Both the position numbers and the translations under genes were made by a program. 64,000 nucleotides of DNA from Gammaproteobacteria bacterium LSUCC0096 (lineage in GTDB: Bacteria; Pseudomonadota; Gammaproteobacteria; Pseudomonadales; Litorivicinaceae). Under the pieces are notes generated by a model, which was not told the origin of the DNA, made no database searches, and saw only the letters and a list, made by a program, of their open reading frames with translations. Positions 27,610-37,963 of this stretch are shown here, in pieces. The DNA is taken from the NCBI GenBank assembly GCA_008087055.1, contig VIEA01000001.1, positions 1,364,014 through 1,428,013 of the forward strand. Direction: 5' to 3'. The first letter of the stretch is position 1, and each line of letters starts with the position of its first letter.

Positions 27610-29368
27610 GCATGTTTCCTTCTTGTTTTAATTCTCCATGACGGATAGTCAGTGACACTTCCTGGCCACGAAATGTGTTGATTGAAAGACTGTAAATGCA
27701 TTCGATCCAATCTCCGGATTGTACAGGAGGGGGTTGGTGAGGTTCGAGTGCAGAAAACCAAATCGCTTGAACTTGCCGACCCTCAACAATCAATGACAGA
27801 CTCAAGTGGGTTTTATCTTGTCCAACAAGACGAACCGATACGACCTGAAATACGCCAACAAAAGCGGGTTGATCAAAGCCTCGACCAAAAGGGCCGAGCG
27901 CTTCCATTTTTTCAATCCAAGCAATGCTGAGTTGCTCGGGTAATAGTTCGCCATCAACCAAAAATTGTGGCTTTGGACCGATATCTGAACAACGTGTCCG
28001 ATATATTTCCTGAAGCTCTCGACTAAACTCAGCAAGCGCATCTTTACGCACTGTCATTCCGCAAGCGCCGGCATGACCACCATATCGCAGCAATACTCCA
28101 GGCAGTTTTGTGTTGACGGTATCAAGTAATGCCTTGGCATCGACACCAGGTATCGAACGCATAGAGCCTGTTAACGTGTCGGCTTCGTTGCCCGACGTCA
28201 GGACAATAACTGGTCGACCTTCCGCCTCAACCAATCGACTCGCAACGATTCCTTGAACACCAGCATGTCCGTTTTCGAGAACAACACAAAGCACAAGCCC
28301 ACCATGTAAGTGTTGGCGACGCGCCAATGGTTTCGCTTGTTCAACCATCTCTTTTTCGATGGCACGACGGGTTTTGTTATCTGCATCCAAGTCAATAAAT
28401 GCATTAGTCGCCTCAGCGATCGATTCTGCAACAAGATACTCATACCCTCGAAGTGAGTGGCCAATCCGACCGCGGGCATTGAGTCGCGGAGCCAATTGAA
28501 ATGCCAAGAGCTCTGCGTTGATATCTCGTGATGACTTTGTCAGATGTGATGCAGCAACTTGCCAACATGGACGCTTCTGCCTTCGAATCAACGATAAGCC
28601 TGCTTTCACAATCGCGCGATTGGTCTCGCTTGAGCCAAGTGACACACAATCAGCAACAGTGCCGAGGGCAACATAATCCAATAGATCACCAAGCTTTGGT
28701 GTCTCAGCATCAATCACTTGTTGATCAATCAGACCCTGACGGACATGACTCATTACAAGCCATGACACCATACACCCAGCAATCGCTTTATCAGGGTAAT
28801 TACAGTCAGCCCGATTTGGATTCACAACCGCATAGGCACTGTTTGGTGGCCCCTGATCTGAGACACGGTGATGATCCGTCACAATGACATCGATCCCTGC
28901 CGCTTTGAGTCTCGCGATCTGTAACTCATCAGAAGACCCACAATCTGCTGAAATCACAAGCTGCGGTAATGGTGCACTTTCCAATAACCGATCAACTAAG
29001 GTTTCTGATATGCCATAGCCGTCTTCGAGCCGATGCCCGATCCAATGAGTAACACGCTCATTCGGTAAACCAAAGCGAAGTAGCGATTCGGTAATCACTG
29101 CGTGACTGGTCAGACCGTCTGCATCGTAATCAGTTAATACGCCGATGCGCTCACTCTGAGTCACAGCCTGTTGCAGCCGCTCGGACGCGCGATCAATGTC
29201 AGTGAGTAACGATGGTGGCGCAATGTGCTGCAATTGGGGATCGAGAACAGCATCTAAAGGTGTATCACTGCTAATCCGGCCAGCAACGATGCGTGCAATG
29301 ACAGGATCAAGACCACGAGATCGCGCCTCAGCAAACACTGAGGCATCGATTGACCGTGACTCGCGCAC
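27602..29368 (-). CDS. recJ: Single-stranded-DNA-specific exonuclease RecJ
   Basis: This 588-residue DHH phosphoesterase has GVLTDYDADGLTSHAV (DxD motif), ISADCGSSD, VTDHHRV (DHH) and, in the DHHA1 domain, RYGGHAGACGMTV. It degrades single-stranded DNA 5' to 3' in RecF repair and mismatch repair. The GTG start overlaps the thrC stop by one base (TAGTG). The length is normal. Confidence 0.95.
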   Translation of the reverse strand: MRESRSIDASVFAEARSRGLDPVIARIVAGRISSDTPLDAVLDPQLQHIAPPSLLTDIDRASERLQQAVTQSERIGVLTDYDADGLTSHAVITESLLRFGLPNERVTHWIGHRLEDGYGISETLVDRLLESAPLPQLVISADCGSSDELQIARLKAAGIDVIVTDHHRVSDQGPPNSAYAVVNPNRADCNYPDKAIAGCMVSWLVMSHVRQGLIDQQVIDAETPKLGDLLDYVALGTVADCVSLGSSETNRAIVKAGLSLIRRQKRPCWQVAASHLTKSSRDINAELLAFQLAPRLNARGRIGHSLRGYEYLVAESIAEATNAFIDLDADNKTRRAIEKEMVEQAKPLARRQHLHGGLVLCVVLENGHAGVQGIVASRLVEAEGRPVIVLTSGNEADTLTGSMRSIPGVDAKALLDTVNTKLPGVLLRYGGHAGACGMTVRKDALAEFSRELQEIYRTRCSDIGPKPQFLVDGELLPEQLSIAWIEKMEALGPFGRGFDQPAFVGVFQVVSVRLVGQDKTHLSLSLIVEGRQVQAIWFSALEPHQPPPVQSGDWIECIYSLSINTFRGQEVSLTIRHGELKQEGNMHV

Positions 29369-30747
29369 TACCCCATCACAGAACGAACGAATGATTGAAC
29401 ATCATCCAGATCGTTTTCGACAACGGTATAGCGCTCTTCACGCTCAAGTAGATCAGTCATATCCGAAGGGAGTGGGACCTCATCAAAACCTGCTTTTTCA
29501 ACAGCTTCAGCGAACTTCGCAGGATGTGCTGTCGCCAACACGACTTTGGTCATTCCGCTCGGTGTCACTTGTAAGGCATCAACACCTGTTGCTGTATGCG
29601 GGTCGATCAGTTCGCCTGTCTCTTCAAATATCCGAGAAATCGTCGCACACGTTTGGTCATCATCAACGGCGTGCGCCGAGAAAAGCGCTTTGGCTTGATT
29701 GACAACAGAGTCATCCAACTGCACTGCCCCTGTTTGGAATGAATCCATCACTTGTGACATTTTCAGGCCATCACGTCCGTGAAGATCGAACAGTAAGCGC
29801 TCAAAATTTGAACTCACAACGATATCCATCGACGGAGACAACGTCTTCTCCAAAGGCTTTCTGGATAAATCACCACGCAGCCCTCGAACCAATGCATCGT
29901 TCGCGTTAGTCGCAACTGTAAAGTGAGCGATTGGGAATCCCATCTGTTTTGCGAGATAACCTCCAAAGACATCACCGAAGTTCGCTGATGGAACGCTGTA
30001 AGCGATCTCTCGGTCAAGCGCACCCAAACGAAGTCCTGAGTAGATGTAATACACCGTCTGCGCCATGATTCGGGCGAGGTTGATCGAATTCACAGCCAAC
30101 AATCGATTCGGGCTGACAAACGCTTGATCCATAAACGACGCTTTAACGATCGCCTGGCAGTCATCGAAATTTCCTTTCAAGGCCACGTTATGTACGTTAT
30201 CAGACAACACTGTTGTCATCTGACGACGCTGCACTTCGCTCACACGTTGATACGGGTGCAAGATGACGACATCGAGATGTTCCGAATGTCGAGCACCTTC
30301 AATTGCAGCAGATCCGGTGTCACCCGATGTTGCACCCATGACAACACCACGTTCACCGCGTTCTGCCAAGAAGTAATCAAGCAGTCGACCCAGTAGCTGC
30401 AGAGCAAAATCTTTAAAGGCGAGCGTCGGTCCGTGAAACAATTCAAGAAGCCAGGTGTCATGACTGAGCTGTTTCGTTGGTGCAATAGCTGAGTGACGAA
30501 ATGAGCCATAGGCATCTTTTACCATCGACTCAAACGTTTCTCGCGGCATCGACCCTTCGACAAATGGCCACATTACTTCGACTGCGAGCTCATCATAGGG
30601 AAGCGACTGCCACTCCCTGAAAGTTGCTTCAGAGATTGTTGGCAGTGATTCTGGTACGTAAAGCCCGCCATCTGAAGCCAGCCCTGTCAGTACCACATCA
30701 TCAAAGTCTAAAACTGGAGCCTGACCTCGCGTTGATACAAACTTCAC
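29368..30747 (-). CDS. thrC: Threonine synthase
   Basis: This 459-residue PLP enzyme begins MKFVSTRGQAPVLDFDDVVLTGLASDGGLYVPE. The cofactor lysine lies in FHGPTLAFKDFALQLLG, and SGDTGSAAIEG binds phosphate. It converts phosphohomoserine to threonine. It overlaps hom by ATGA. No thrB is present in the window. Confidence 0.95.
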   Translation of the reverse strand: MKFVSTRGQAPVLDFDDVVLTGLASDGGLYVPESLPTISEATFREWQSLPYDELAVEVMWPFVEGSMPRETFESMVKDAYGSFRHSAIAPTKQLSHDTWLLELFHGPTLAFKDFALQLLGRLLDYFLAERGERGVVMGATSGDTGSAAIEGARHSEHLDVVILHPYQRVSEVQRRQMTTVLSDNVHNVALKGNFDDCQAIVKASFMDQAFVSPNRLLAVNSINLARIMAQTVYYIYSGLRLGALDREIAYSVPSANFGDVFGGYLAKQMGFPIAHFTVATNANDALVRGLRGDLSRKPLEKTLSPSMDIVVSSNFERLLFDLHGRDGLKMSQVMDSFQTGAVQLDDSVVNQAKALFSAHAVDDDQTCATISRIFEETGELIDPHTATGVDALQVTPSGMTKVVLATAHPAKFAEAVEKAGFDEVPLPSDMTDLLEREERYTVVENDLDDVQSFVRSVMG

Positions 30748-32054
30748 GCCGCACCTCCGAGAGTCTCGCAGCGCAGAACAACAGGGCTTCCATCAACGAA
30801 GGATTGCTGCTCTATCTGACCCAATGCAGCCAAAACATCTTTTTCACGTACAGAGTGGGTTAGAAGAATCAAAGCGACAGGCTCACCTTCCACACCATCT
30901 TTCTGAATGACGCTTTCAAGTGATACATTGTGATCAGCAAGCGTTCGCGTGATATGAGCAAGAACTCCAACCTCATCACGAACAGAGAGCCGAACATAGA
31001 ATGGGCAAACCGTCTCTTCAATCGGAAGAATCGGCAAATCATCAAGATGAGTGGGCTGGAATGCCAGATGCGGGACGCGATTTGTCGGATCTGCTGTCAA
31101 AACACGAGCGACATCAACCAAATCGGCAACCACAGCGCTCGCAGTCGGCAACGATCCGGCTCCCGGTCCATAGTGCAGGGTTGAACCCACAGCATCACCG
31201 TGAATCTGCACCGCATTCATCACGCCATTCACGTTCGCAAGGAGTTGCGACTCTGGAATCAATGTTGGATGAACGCGCATCTCAACGCCTTTGTCAGTGC
31301 GACGGGCGATACCTAAATGCTTGATGCGATAACCAAGCTCTTCAGCGTAATCGAGATCCATCAAATCAATTGTAGAGATACCTTGCGTATACACAGCATC
31401 AAAGTTGAGAGGAATACCAAAAGCGATTGATGCGAGGATACAGAGCTTATGCGCAGCATCGATTCCTTCGACATCAAATGTTGGATCGGCCTCAGCATAG
31501 CCAAGTGCCTGCGCCTCGGCTAAAACATCTGCAAAATCGCGGCCCTTGTCGCGCATCTCGGTTAAAATGAAGTTGCCAGTGCCGTTAATAATCCCGGCAA
31601 GCCAGTGAATTTGATTAGCTGCCAATCCTTCACGCAGTGCTTTAATCACTGGGATGCCACCAGCGACAGAGGCTTCAAACGCAATCGTCACACCCTTCGC
31701 CTGTGCTTTCTCAAAAAGTGCGTTTCCATGCTCGGCAATCAAAGCTTTGTTCGCTGTCACAACATGTTTGCCTGACTCGATCGCTGCTTCAATGAGTTCT
31801 CGCGCGTAATCACATCCGCCAATCAATTCGACGAATACTTCGACATCAGGGTCGCGAGCAACATCCATTAGGTCTCGAGACACTTTGATTCCCGATAAAT
31901 CCACTCCCTCGCGATCTCGGCGCGCGCCGACGTGCGTAATCTGAATTTCGCGACCAACTCGACGAGCTAATTCTTCACGATTATTCGCAAGCACATTCAG
32001 AGTGCCCTGTGCGACCGTACCGAGGCCGACTAGGCCAACAGAAATAGGTTTCAA
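30744..32054 (-). CDS. hom: Homoserine dehydrogenase
   Basis: This 436-residue monofunctional enzyme has an N-terminal NAD(P) fold (VGLVGLGTVAQGTLNVL), the catalytic domain (VTANKALIAEHG, GIINGTGNFILTEM) and a C-terminal ACT domain (about 350-430) for threonine feedback. There is no fused aspartokinase. It is co-translated with thrC and lies 10 nt after alaC. Confidence 0.95.
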   Translation of the reverse strand: MKPISVGLVGLGTVAQGTLNVLANNREELARRVGREIQITHVGARRDREGVDLSGIKVSRDLMDVARDPDVEVFVELIGGCDYARELIEAAIESGKHVVTANKALIAEHGNALFEKAQAKGVTIAFEASVAGGIPVIKALREGLAANQIHWLAGIINGTGNFILTEMRDKGRDFADVLAEAQALGYAEADPTFDVEGIDAAHKLCILASIAFGIPLNFDAVYTQGISTIDLMDLDYAEELGYRIKHLGIARRTDKGVEMRVHPTLIPESQLLANVNGVMNAVQIHGDAVGSTLHYGPGAGSLPTASAVVADLVDVARVLTADPTNRVPHLAFQPTHLDDLPILPIEETVCPFYVRLSVRDEVGVLAHITRTLADHNVSLESVIQKDGVEGEPVALILLTHSVREKDVLAALGQIEQQSFVDGSPVVLRCETLGGAA

Positions 32055-32064
32055 AAAACTGTCC

Positions 32065-33264
32065 TTAGAACGTTTGTGTCATTGTGGATTCAACGCGGAA
32101 TAGGCGTTTGATATTGCGTAGCGCTTGACGTGTGCGATGCTCGTTTTCAATCAATGCAAATCGCACGTGATCATCACCATATTGGCCGAACCCAATACCC
32201 GGGCTGACAGCAACATTGGCATCACGAATGAGTTTCTTAGCAAACTCTAACGATCCCATTTCGCGATATTGCTCAGGGATTTTAGCCCAAACAAACATTG
32301 TCGCTTTTGGCTTTTCAACCGGCCAGCCGAGAGCGCTCAGTCCTTCACACAACACATCACGACGCGATTGATACATATCACGGATGTCATGGACACATGT
32401 TTGATCACCCTCGAGAGCTGCTATTGCAGCCACTTGGATCGGCGTAAATGTTCCATAGTCGAGGTATGACTTGATTCGAGCGAGCGCACCAATCAATTCC
32501 TTGTTTCCGGCAGCAAAACCGACTCGCCATCCAGGCATATTGTAGCTTTTCGATAGCGAGAAGAATTCAACCGCAATGTCTTTAGCGCCCTCGACTTGCA
32601 ATATTGATGGTGCAACATAGCCATCAAACACGATGTCAGCGTATGCCAAATCCTGAACAACCCAAATGTTATGTTCACGAGCAATCTCAACTACTTTTTC
32701 GAAAAAATCGAGCTCTACGCACATTGCAGTAGGATTCGCTGGAAAATTGAGTACAAGCATCTTTGGGCGAGGCCAAGATGTCTCAATCGTCTTCACAAGC
32801 TCGCCAAAAAAGTCCTCGCCCGGAAGCAATGGCACATGACGGATATCAGCACCTGCAATCACAAATCCATATGGATGGATCGGATATGCCGGGTTGGGAA
32901 CCAGTACCGCATCTCCTGGACCCAGTGTGGCCATCGCAAGGTGAGCAAGACCCTCTTTTGATCCGATGGTTGTGATAACTTCCGTCTCAGCATCCAAATC
33001 AACGTCGTAGCGCGTCTTATACCAGTTAGCCATTGCGCGGCGGAGGCGGGGGATTCCCTTAGACTGTGAATACCGATGCGTATCTTCACGGTTAGCCGTT
33101 TCGACCAGCTTTTTAACAATATGATCCGGCGTCGGCTGATCCGGATTTCCCATCGAAAAATCAATGACATCCTCGCCTGCTGCTCGCGCTTTCTGACGCA
33201 TTTCACCAATGACGTTGAAAACATATGGAGGCAGACGCTCAATGCGCGGGAATCGTGTATCCAC
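32065..33264 (-). CDS. alaC: Alanine transaminase AlaC-like (class I aminotransferase)
   Basis: This 399-residue fold-type I PLP enzyme carries the cofactor lysine in [17 protein letters not shown] and the family start [16 protein letters not shown]. In Pseudomonas and E. coli this subfamily makes alanine from pyruvate and glutamate. It sits between dsbC and hom. Confidence 0.9.
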   Translation of the reverse strand: MDTRFPRIERLPPYVFNVIGEMRQKARAAGEDVIDFSMGNPDQPTPDHIVKKLVETANREDTHRYSQSKGIPRLRRAMANWYKTRYDVDLDAETEVITTIGSKEGLAHLAMATLGPGDAVLVPNPAYPIHPYGFVIAGADIRHVPLLPGEDFFGELVKTIETSWPRPKMLVLNFPANPTAMCVELDFFEKVVEIAREHNIWVVQDLAYADIVFDGYVAPSILQVEGAKDIAVEFFSLSKSYNMPGWRVGFAAGNKELIGALARIKSYLDYGTFTPIQVAAIAALEGDQTCVHDIRDMYQSRRDVLCEGLSALGWPVEKPKATMFVWAKIPEQYREMGSLEFAKKLIRDANVAVSPGIGFGQYGDDHVRFALIENEHRTRQALRNIKRLFRVESTMTQTF

Positions 33265-33303
33265 TTATCAATACTCAGTTCAGTTGAAACCAGAGATTGT
33301 AGC

Positions 33304-34017
33304 TCAAGAACCCTGCTGATTCATACGCTTTAGAAGCTCCTTCCATGGGGCATAACCTGGCTGCATTTCACCGTCTTCGAAAATCAAGGTCGGAGTTCCT
33401 GTAATTCCAAGCTTTTGACCCATTTGATACTGTTCAGCAACTGGATTGTCACAGGTTGCAACCTCCGGCGTCTCCCCTTGTTTGGCCTGTGTCATCATCG
33501 CATTTTGATCTTTTGCGCAGTACACGGAGACGTATTTGTTATATGACTCAGAGCCGACGCCCGCGCGCGGAAACGCCGCATAACTGACTTCGACACCATT
33601 GTCTTGGAGTTGTTCTATTTCACTGTGGAGCCGTCGGCAATACCCGCAATCGATATCAGTGAAGACCAAAAGACGATGCTTCACCTCTCCTTTTGGAGAA
33701 AACACAATTAAAGATGACTCATCCAACTGACCTAATAATTCCTGGCGATCAGCGCGACGACCAATATCAGTTAGATTTTTTACGCCACCAGTACCAACTT
33801 GATACAAATCGCCCGCCACAAAATGGGAACCGGTCGCGTTGGTATAGATCCGCTCCCCCGTCTTCAATGTCACCTCAAAAAATGGTGATTCATCGATTGG
33901 CTTAACAGATTCAATTTGAATCATCGGATTAATGCCTGTGATCGCTTTCTCAATCTGTGCTTGGTCAGCAATCGCAGTCACAGAAAATACGGCTAATAGT
34001 GAGACCAGCCAACGCAT
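33304..34017 (-). CDS. dsbC: Periplasmic disulfide isomerase DsbC
   Basis: This 237-residue protein has a signal peptide (cleavage after about residue 17, TAIADQ), an N-terminal dimerisation domain and a thioredoxin-fold domain with active-site CGYC (about residue 123) and cis-Pro loop GITGTPTLIF. A second Cys pair lies in VYCAKDQ and VATCDNP. It reshuffles wrong disulfides. The reductant DsbD is not in the window. Confidence 0.93.
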   Translation of the reverse strand: MRWLVSLLAVFSVTAIADQAQIEKAITGINPMIQIESVKPIDESPFFEVTLKTGERIYTNATGSHFVAGDLYQVGTGGVKNLTDIGRRADRQELLGQLDESSLIVFSPKGEVKHRLLVFTDIDCGYCRRLHSEIEQLQDNGVEVSYAAFPRAGVGSESYNKYVSVYCAKDQNAMMTQAKQGETPEVATCDNPVAEQYQMGQKLGITGTPTLIFEDGEMQPGYAPWKELLKRMNQQGS

Positions 34018-34053
34018 AGTTCGTCCTCGCTTTATTGATTAGAAAAGTGTAAC

Positions 34054-34941
34054 TCAAGCGCGTGGATGATGTGCGGTATGCAACTGCTTCAGGCGCTCTC
34101 TTGCTACATGGGTATAGATTTGAGTTGTTGAAAGGTCTTCATGCCCTAAAAGCAGTTGAACTACGCGTAGATCGGCCCCGTGATTCACCAAATGCGTTGC
34201 GAATGCATGGCGTAGTGTATGTGGACTCAATTCCGTTGTAATCCCCGCCACCTGAGCAATATGTCTCAAGCGATGCCAAAATGTTTGCCGTGTCATGGGT
34301 GAGCCAGAACGCCCCGGGAAAACTGCAGGTCCTCTTGGATCTGGAAACTCAGGGCGCGCTTCTAAGAAATAGCGCTGAAGCCAATCCCTCGCGGCATCAC
34401 CCAGTGGAACCAAGCGCTCTTTGCGTCCTTTACCCATCACGCGCACCACGCCTTGCTCAAGGCTAATGTTTGAGCGTTCGAGACCACAGAGTTCACTCAC
34501 CCGGAGACCCGATGCATACAAAACCTCCAACATCGTGCGATCTCTTAATCCAATCAATGTGTCTGTATCTGGAGCATCGAGAAGCCGAGACACATCACTT
34601 TCAGAAAGCGTTTTTGGTAACGGCCGCCCCTTTGACGGACGTTGAATTCGAGCCATCGGATCATCATCACGACGTCCGTGGCGGATTTGATATTTGTAAA
34701 ATCCGTGAAGCGCCGACAATTTCCGCTGAATCGATGTAATTTTTAGACCCTCAGAAAAGAGAGATCCGATGAACCCATTGATGTCTGCATCAGAGAGGAT
34801 TTCAATTGTTTTGTTGAGTGATCTTGCGTAAGTACTGACGCCCTCAAGATCAACTCGATAGGCCCGTAAAGTCGTTTCAGACAGGCCGCGCTCTAAATAG
34901 AGCGCGTCCAAATAAGCATCAAGATCCGAGCGCGTGTTCAT
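34054..34941 (-). CDS. xerD: Tyrosine recombinase XerD
   Basis: From MNTRSDLDAYLDAL the product is 295 residues. It has the N-terminal SAM-like domain and all catalytic residues: Arg in ASGLRVSELC, Lys in MGKGRKER, HTLRHAFATH, the His of LLGHEDLSTTQ, and Tyr in IYTHV. With XerC it resolves chromosome dimers at dif. The start lies 23 nt inside the preceding gene's 3' end, so the two are coupled. Confidence 0.95.
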   Translation of the reverse strand: MNTRSDLDAYLDALYLERGLSETTLRAYRVDLEGVSTYARSLNKTIEILSDADINGFIGSLFSEGLKITSIQRKLSALHGFYKYQIRHGRRDDDPMARIQRPSKGRPLPKTLSESDVSRLLDAPDTDTLIGLRDRTMLEVLYASGLRVSELCGLERSNISLEQGVVRVMGKGRKERLVPLGDAARDWLQRYFLEARPEFPDPRGPAVFPGRSGSPMTRQTFWHRLRHIAQVAGITTELSPHTLRHAFATHLVNHGADLRVVQLLLGHEDLSTTQIYTHVARERLKQLHTAHHPRA

Positions 34942-36106
34942 GAAGCGCGAGACTAGCACGCTCTTGCGCAAAGTTCCGCGTCAGTCGCATAAACACGATG
35001 ATTGTCACAATCATGACAACCAGCGGTAAGACGTTGAGAACGCTATAAGCAATTCCAAACTTACTCACCAATCCCGCTGCAACAAATCCTTTATTGATGA
35101 GGAAATGAAGACTCACAGATAGCGCGACACCCGGGCAAATTAGTGCAAATACAGGGGCTCCCTTCACATCACCACGCCAAACTTTCTGCAAATACTGATG
35201 GTTATGCATCGCAAAAGCGCCAAGTAACAAAACAAACACTTGGGCTGAAACAACGATCAAAAGTGGTGTCAGCCACTGCCCAGCCACACCCAACTCTAAT
35301 GTATGAGATACCCCGTGGTCTTGACGCATAAATGTAATCGCTAGAACGGTAAGGATTGGCACCCAAATCCATAATGTTGGAAGCGCTGATTCCTCAACAC
35401 CTTTGGTCAACATATGTGATAACGCCATTGCCGTTTTCAAGACAGCGATGATGATGGCAGCCACTGCAAAAAAAGTTGAGAAAGCCAAACTCACACCAAC
35501 AACCCAAGGAGTGTGGGACATGGCGGCGGGCGCCGCTAACCCCACTGACACCATCGCAAATGTGAATGCAGGAAGAACTTGCGCAAAGCTTGGGGTTCCG
35601 CCGATATTGATGTGACCACTCATCGCATGCGAATAGAGTCTCGCGTACAAGCGAATTGACCACACACCAATGGCTAAAAAGGCAATCATCGCCAGCGGGA
35701 ATAGGTATTCAACAACAGACCACAGGTGAGGAACAAACAAAGCACCCACAATGAATCCTGTGTTCACGGTCATTGCTGTCGCAAGCGGGGCAGCTAACTC
35801 CTGGGTCTGCAATGGGCTCTTTACAAACTCCTGATATTCAGACGTTTTCTTAAACTCTCCAAGGAGCCTATAGTTGATAACCAGTAAACGGATGTGATTA
35901 AACACAAAAAATGCGACACCAGTCAGAGCAACAATGATTGCAATCTGAGTTCCCACTGATCCGCTTTGGAATGCCAAAACCCAATCCTCGAATACAGGGA
36001 TCGGCTGTCCTGGATGTGGAATCCAAAACATCAACATCAAAAAGAACGAGACTGACAGACCGCCCGCACCAAGCGCCGCCAGAAAATACAGAGGTGAATA
36101 CATCAT
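34919..36106 (-). CDS. Ten-helix membrane protein of the TDT/TsoY-like type
   Basis: This 395-residue protein has about ten hydrophobic helices and almost no soluble domain. It resembles a TehA/TDT-like transporter fold and, from memory, the TsoY family that has selenoprotein members. A lone Cys in ICPGVALSV near residue 325 could be the position of that residue; this is recollection, not proof. It sits between a Crp/Fnr-like regulator gene and xerD, inside an otherwise housekeeping block. The start is ATGATG with GGGAG upstream. Function is unknown, perhaps sulfur or selenium compound transport. Confidence 0.5.
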   Translation of the reverse strand: MMYSPLYFLAALGAGGLSVSFFLMLMFWIPHPGQPIPVFEDWVLAFQSGSVGTQIAIIVALTGVAFFVFNHIRLLVINYRLLGEFKKTSEYQEFVKSPLQTQELAAPLATAMTVNTGFIVGALFVPHLWSVVEYLFPLAMIAFLAIGVWSIRLYARLYSHAMSGHINIGGTPSFAQVLPAFTFAMVSVGLAAPAAMSHTPWVVGVSLAFSTFFAVAAIIIAVLKTAMALSHMLTKGVEESALPTLWIWVPILTVLAITFMRQDHGVSHTLELGVAGQWLTPLLIVVSAQVFVLLLGAFAMHNHQYLQKVWRGDVKGAPVFALICPGVALSVSLHFLINKGFVAAGLVSKFGIAYSVLNVLPLVVMIVTIIVFMRLTRNFAQERASLALHEHALGS

Positions 36107-36113
36107 CTAATCT

Positions 36114-36127
36114 CCCATTTGAATGGG
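36114..36127 (-). promoter_or_regulatory. Small inverted repeat over the ribosome-binding region of the membrane protein gene
   Basis: CCCATT and AATGGG flank two nt just upstream of the start. On the minus strand the second arm holds most of the GGGAG ribosome-binding site, so pairing would hide it. Confidence 0.3.
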
Positions 36128-36158
36128 AATCATTATCCAGATTAATCGAAGTAATTTT

Positions 36159-36171
36159 GTGACAAAGTCAC
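36159..36171. promoter_or_regulatory. Candidate Crp/Fnr-type operator
   Basis: GTGAC-AAA-GTCAC is a perfect inverted repeat with a TGTGA/TCAC core like a Crp box but with 5-nt rather than 6-nt spacing. It lies between the Crp/Fnr-like gene and the membrane protein gene, on the promoter side of the latter. Confidence 0.4.
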
Positions 36172-36863
36172 TATTCAGCAGAGGATAATGCCAATAAGGA
36201 CTCAAAATCGATCAGTGTAATCGCGCCCCGCTTCATTTCTAATAACCCGTCGTTGGCAAACGCCTTCAGTTGTCGACTAATCACTTCTCGCGATGAGCCA
36301 ATCGCAGCTGCAAGATCAGCATGCGATGCTTCGACAATCCCTTCATGACCAGCCATCTCAAGAAGTTTTTCTGATAATCGCGAAGTCACAGAGCGAAAAC
36401 ATAAATCATGGATATCCCGCACAAAGTGAAAGCAACGTTCGGAGAGCGAGGCAACAACAAGTCGTTGCAGTGCGTTGGACTCTGAATAAGCGACTCGAAA
36501 GGCACCGGCATCCATCCAACCGATCTGACTATCGACCTCAGCTGTCGCCTGGGCCTGGTAGTCCTGATCATTCAATAGATTGGTCAGCGTATGGACACAC
36601 AACTGACCTGGCTCAACACGATAGAGCGTTTTTTCTCTTCCTGCGTGGACAAGACTGACGCGAATAGAGCCATCGATGACGACAGCAAATCGCTCGCAAG
36701 ACACACCTGGACGAAACAGGATATCTCCGCCATTCACTGTTCTGATATGCATTAACGCAAAAAGACCGGCGAGCTCGTGCCGGTCTTCTTGATTTAAGGA
36801 AGTGAACAGTTTGGACAGCGTGCGTGCTGAGTCAGCTCCGACTCGGTTGCTGTCAACTGTCAT
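36171..36863 (-). CDS. Crp/Fnr-family transcriptional regulator
   Basis: This 230-residue protein has a cNMP-fold sensor (about 20-130) and a winged helix (ASHADLAAAIGSSREVISRQLKAF, about 178-200). The cAMP phosphate-binding Gly-Glu and Arg are missing; instead the pocket segment reads PGQLCVHTL with Cys89. There is no N-terminal Cys cluster as in Fnr. Cysteines at about 56, 89, 144 and 155 leave a thiol or metal signal possible. It begins 6 nt after the rplS stop and probably controls the next gene. Confidence 0.82.
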   Translation of the reverse strand: MTVDSNRVGADSARTLSKLFTSLNQEDRHELAGLFALMHIRTVNGGDILFRPGVSCERFAVVIDGSIRVSLVHAGREKTLYRVEPGQLCVHTLTNLLNDQDYQAQATAEVDSQIGWMDAGAFRVAYSESNALQRLVVASLSERCFHFVRDIHDLCFRSVTSRLSEKLLEMAGHEGIVEASHADLAAAIGSSREVISRQLKAFANDGLLEMKRGAITLIDFESLLALSSAE

Positions 36864-36869
36864 ACCAAA

Positions 36870-37229
36870 TTACTTGGTATCCAACTTTTCCTTGATACGC
36901 GCTGCCTTACCAGACAGTGCACGCAAGTGGTAAAGCTTCGCTTTGCGAACATCACCACGACGCTTTACTTCGATCGAGTCAATCAAGGGTGAATGCAACT
37001 GGAACGTACGCTCCACGCCAACACCATGTGAAATTTTACGCACGATGAAACTTGAATGCAGGCCGCGGTTTGATTTTGCAATCACCACACCTTCATAAGC
37101 CTGAAGACGCTCACGCGTACCTTCTTTCACCTTGACCTGAATCACTACCGTGTCACCGGGCGCGAACGCAGGTAAGTCTGTCTTCATTTGCTCATTGTTG
37201 AGCGCTTCGATGATCGGATTCATGCTCAC
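36870..37229 (-). CDS. rplS: 50S ribosomal protein L19
   Basis: This 119-residue protein has [34 protein letters not shown] and [15 protein letters not shown]-like family motifs. The GTG at 37229 overlaps the trmD stop (GTGA) and has GGGAG upstream; the ATG two codons later is the alternative. It is the last gene of the rpsP-rimM-trmD-rplS operon. Confidence 0.96.
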   Translation of the reverse strand: MSMNPIIEALNNEQMKTDLPAFAPGDTVVIQVKVKEGTRERLQAYEGVVIAKSNRGLHSSFIVRKISHGVGVERTFQLHSPLIDSIEVKRRGDVRKAKLYHLRALSGKAARIKEKLDTK

Positions 37230-37963
37230 GGCTTTGACTCCCTAATAAATTCATCCAGCAGTAACTGATCCTCATCAGATAGCTCCTGCTTCTCCAATAT
37301 CTCAGGCCGACGTAACCACGTCCGCCCCAAGGCCTGTTTGCGGCGCCACTTGGCAATGTCACCGTGATGCCCGCTAAGCAATACATCCGGTACTCTCAAA
37401 CCCGCTATTTCTTCGGGTCGCGTGTAGTGCGGACAATCCAGCAGGCCATCGCTGAATGAGTCCTCTGCTGCGCTACTCGCATGGCCAAGTACTCCAGGAA
37501 CCAAACGACCCACTGCATCAAATACCGCAATGGCTGCTGGTTCACCCCCTGAAAGCACAAAGTCTCCCAGAGAAATTTCTCGATCGATGTCGAGCTCGAT
37601 CACTCGTTCATCAATCCCCTCGTATCGACCACACACCAGAATCACTTCGGGCAGTTCGGCCAACTCGTGAACCACCGCTTGTGTTAGCGGTTCACCCTGA
37701 GGGCTCAAATACATCACTTGCGCCTTCGGCAACCTATCCTTCGCTTCAGCAATCGAGGCTCTCAACGTCTCGACTTTCATCAGCATTCCAGGACCACCGC
37801 CGTAGGGCCTGTCATCCACAGTTTGGTGCACATCGGTGGCATGAGCTCTCGGATTAAAGGTCATGAGTTCGACCAATCCATTTTGCATCGCTCTTCCGAT
37901 GACACCATGAGCCAACGCGTCGGCAACCATGGTCGGAAACAGGGTTATGACACCCCACTTCAT
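37226..37963 (-). CDS. trmD: tRNA (guanine-N1)-methyltransferase TrmD
   Basis: This 245-residue SPOUT methyltransferase has [31 protein letters not shown] and the knot segment [16 protein letters not shown]. It methylates G37 of tRNAs to prevent frameshifting. One-base overlap with rimM (TAATG). Confidence 0.97.
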   Translation of the reverse strand: MKWGVITLFPTMVADALAHGVIGRAMQNGLVELMTFNPRAHATDVHQTVDDRPYGGGPGMLMKVETLRASIAEAKDRLPKAQVMYLSPQGEPLTQAVVHELAELPEVILVCGRYEGIDERVIELDIDREISLGDFVLSGGEPAAIAVFDAVGRLVPGVLGHASSAAEDSFSDGLLDCPHYTRPEEIAGLRVPDVLLSGHHGDIAKWRRKQALGRTWLRRPEILEKQELSDEDQLLLDEFIRESKP

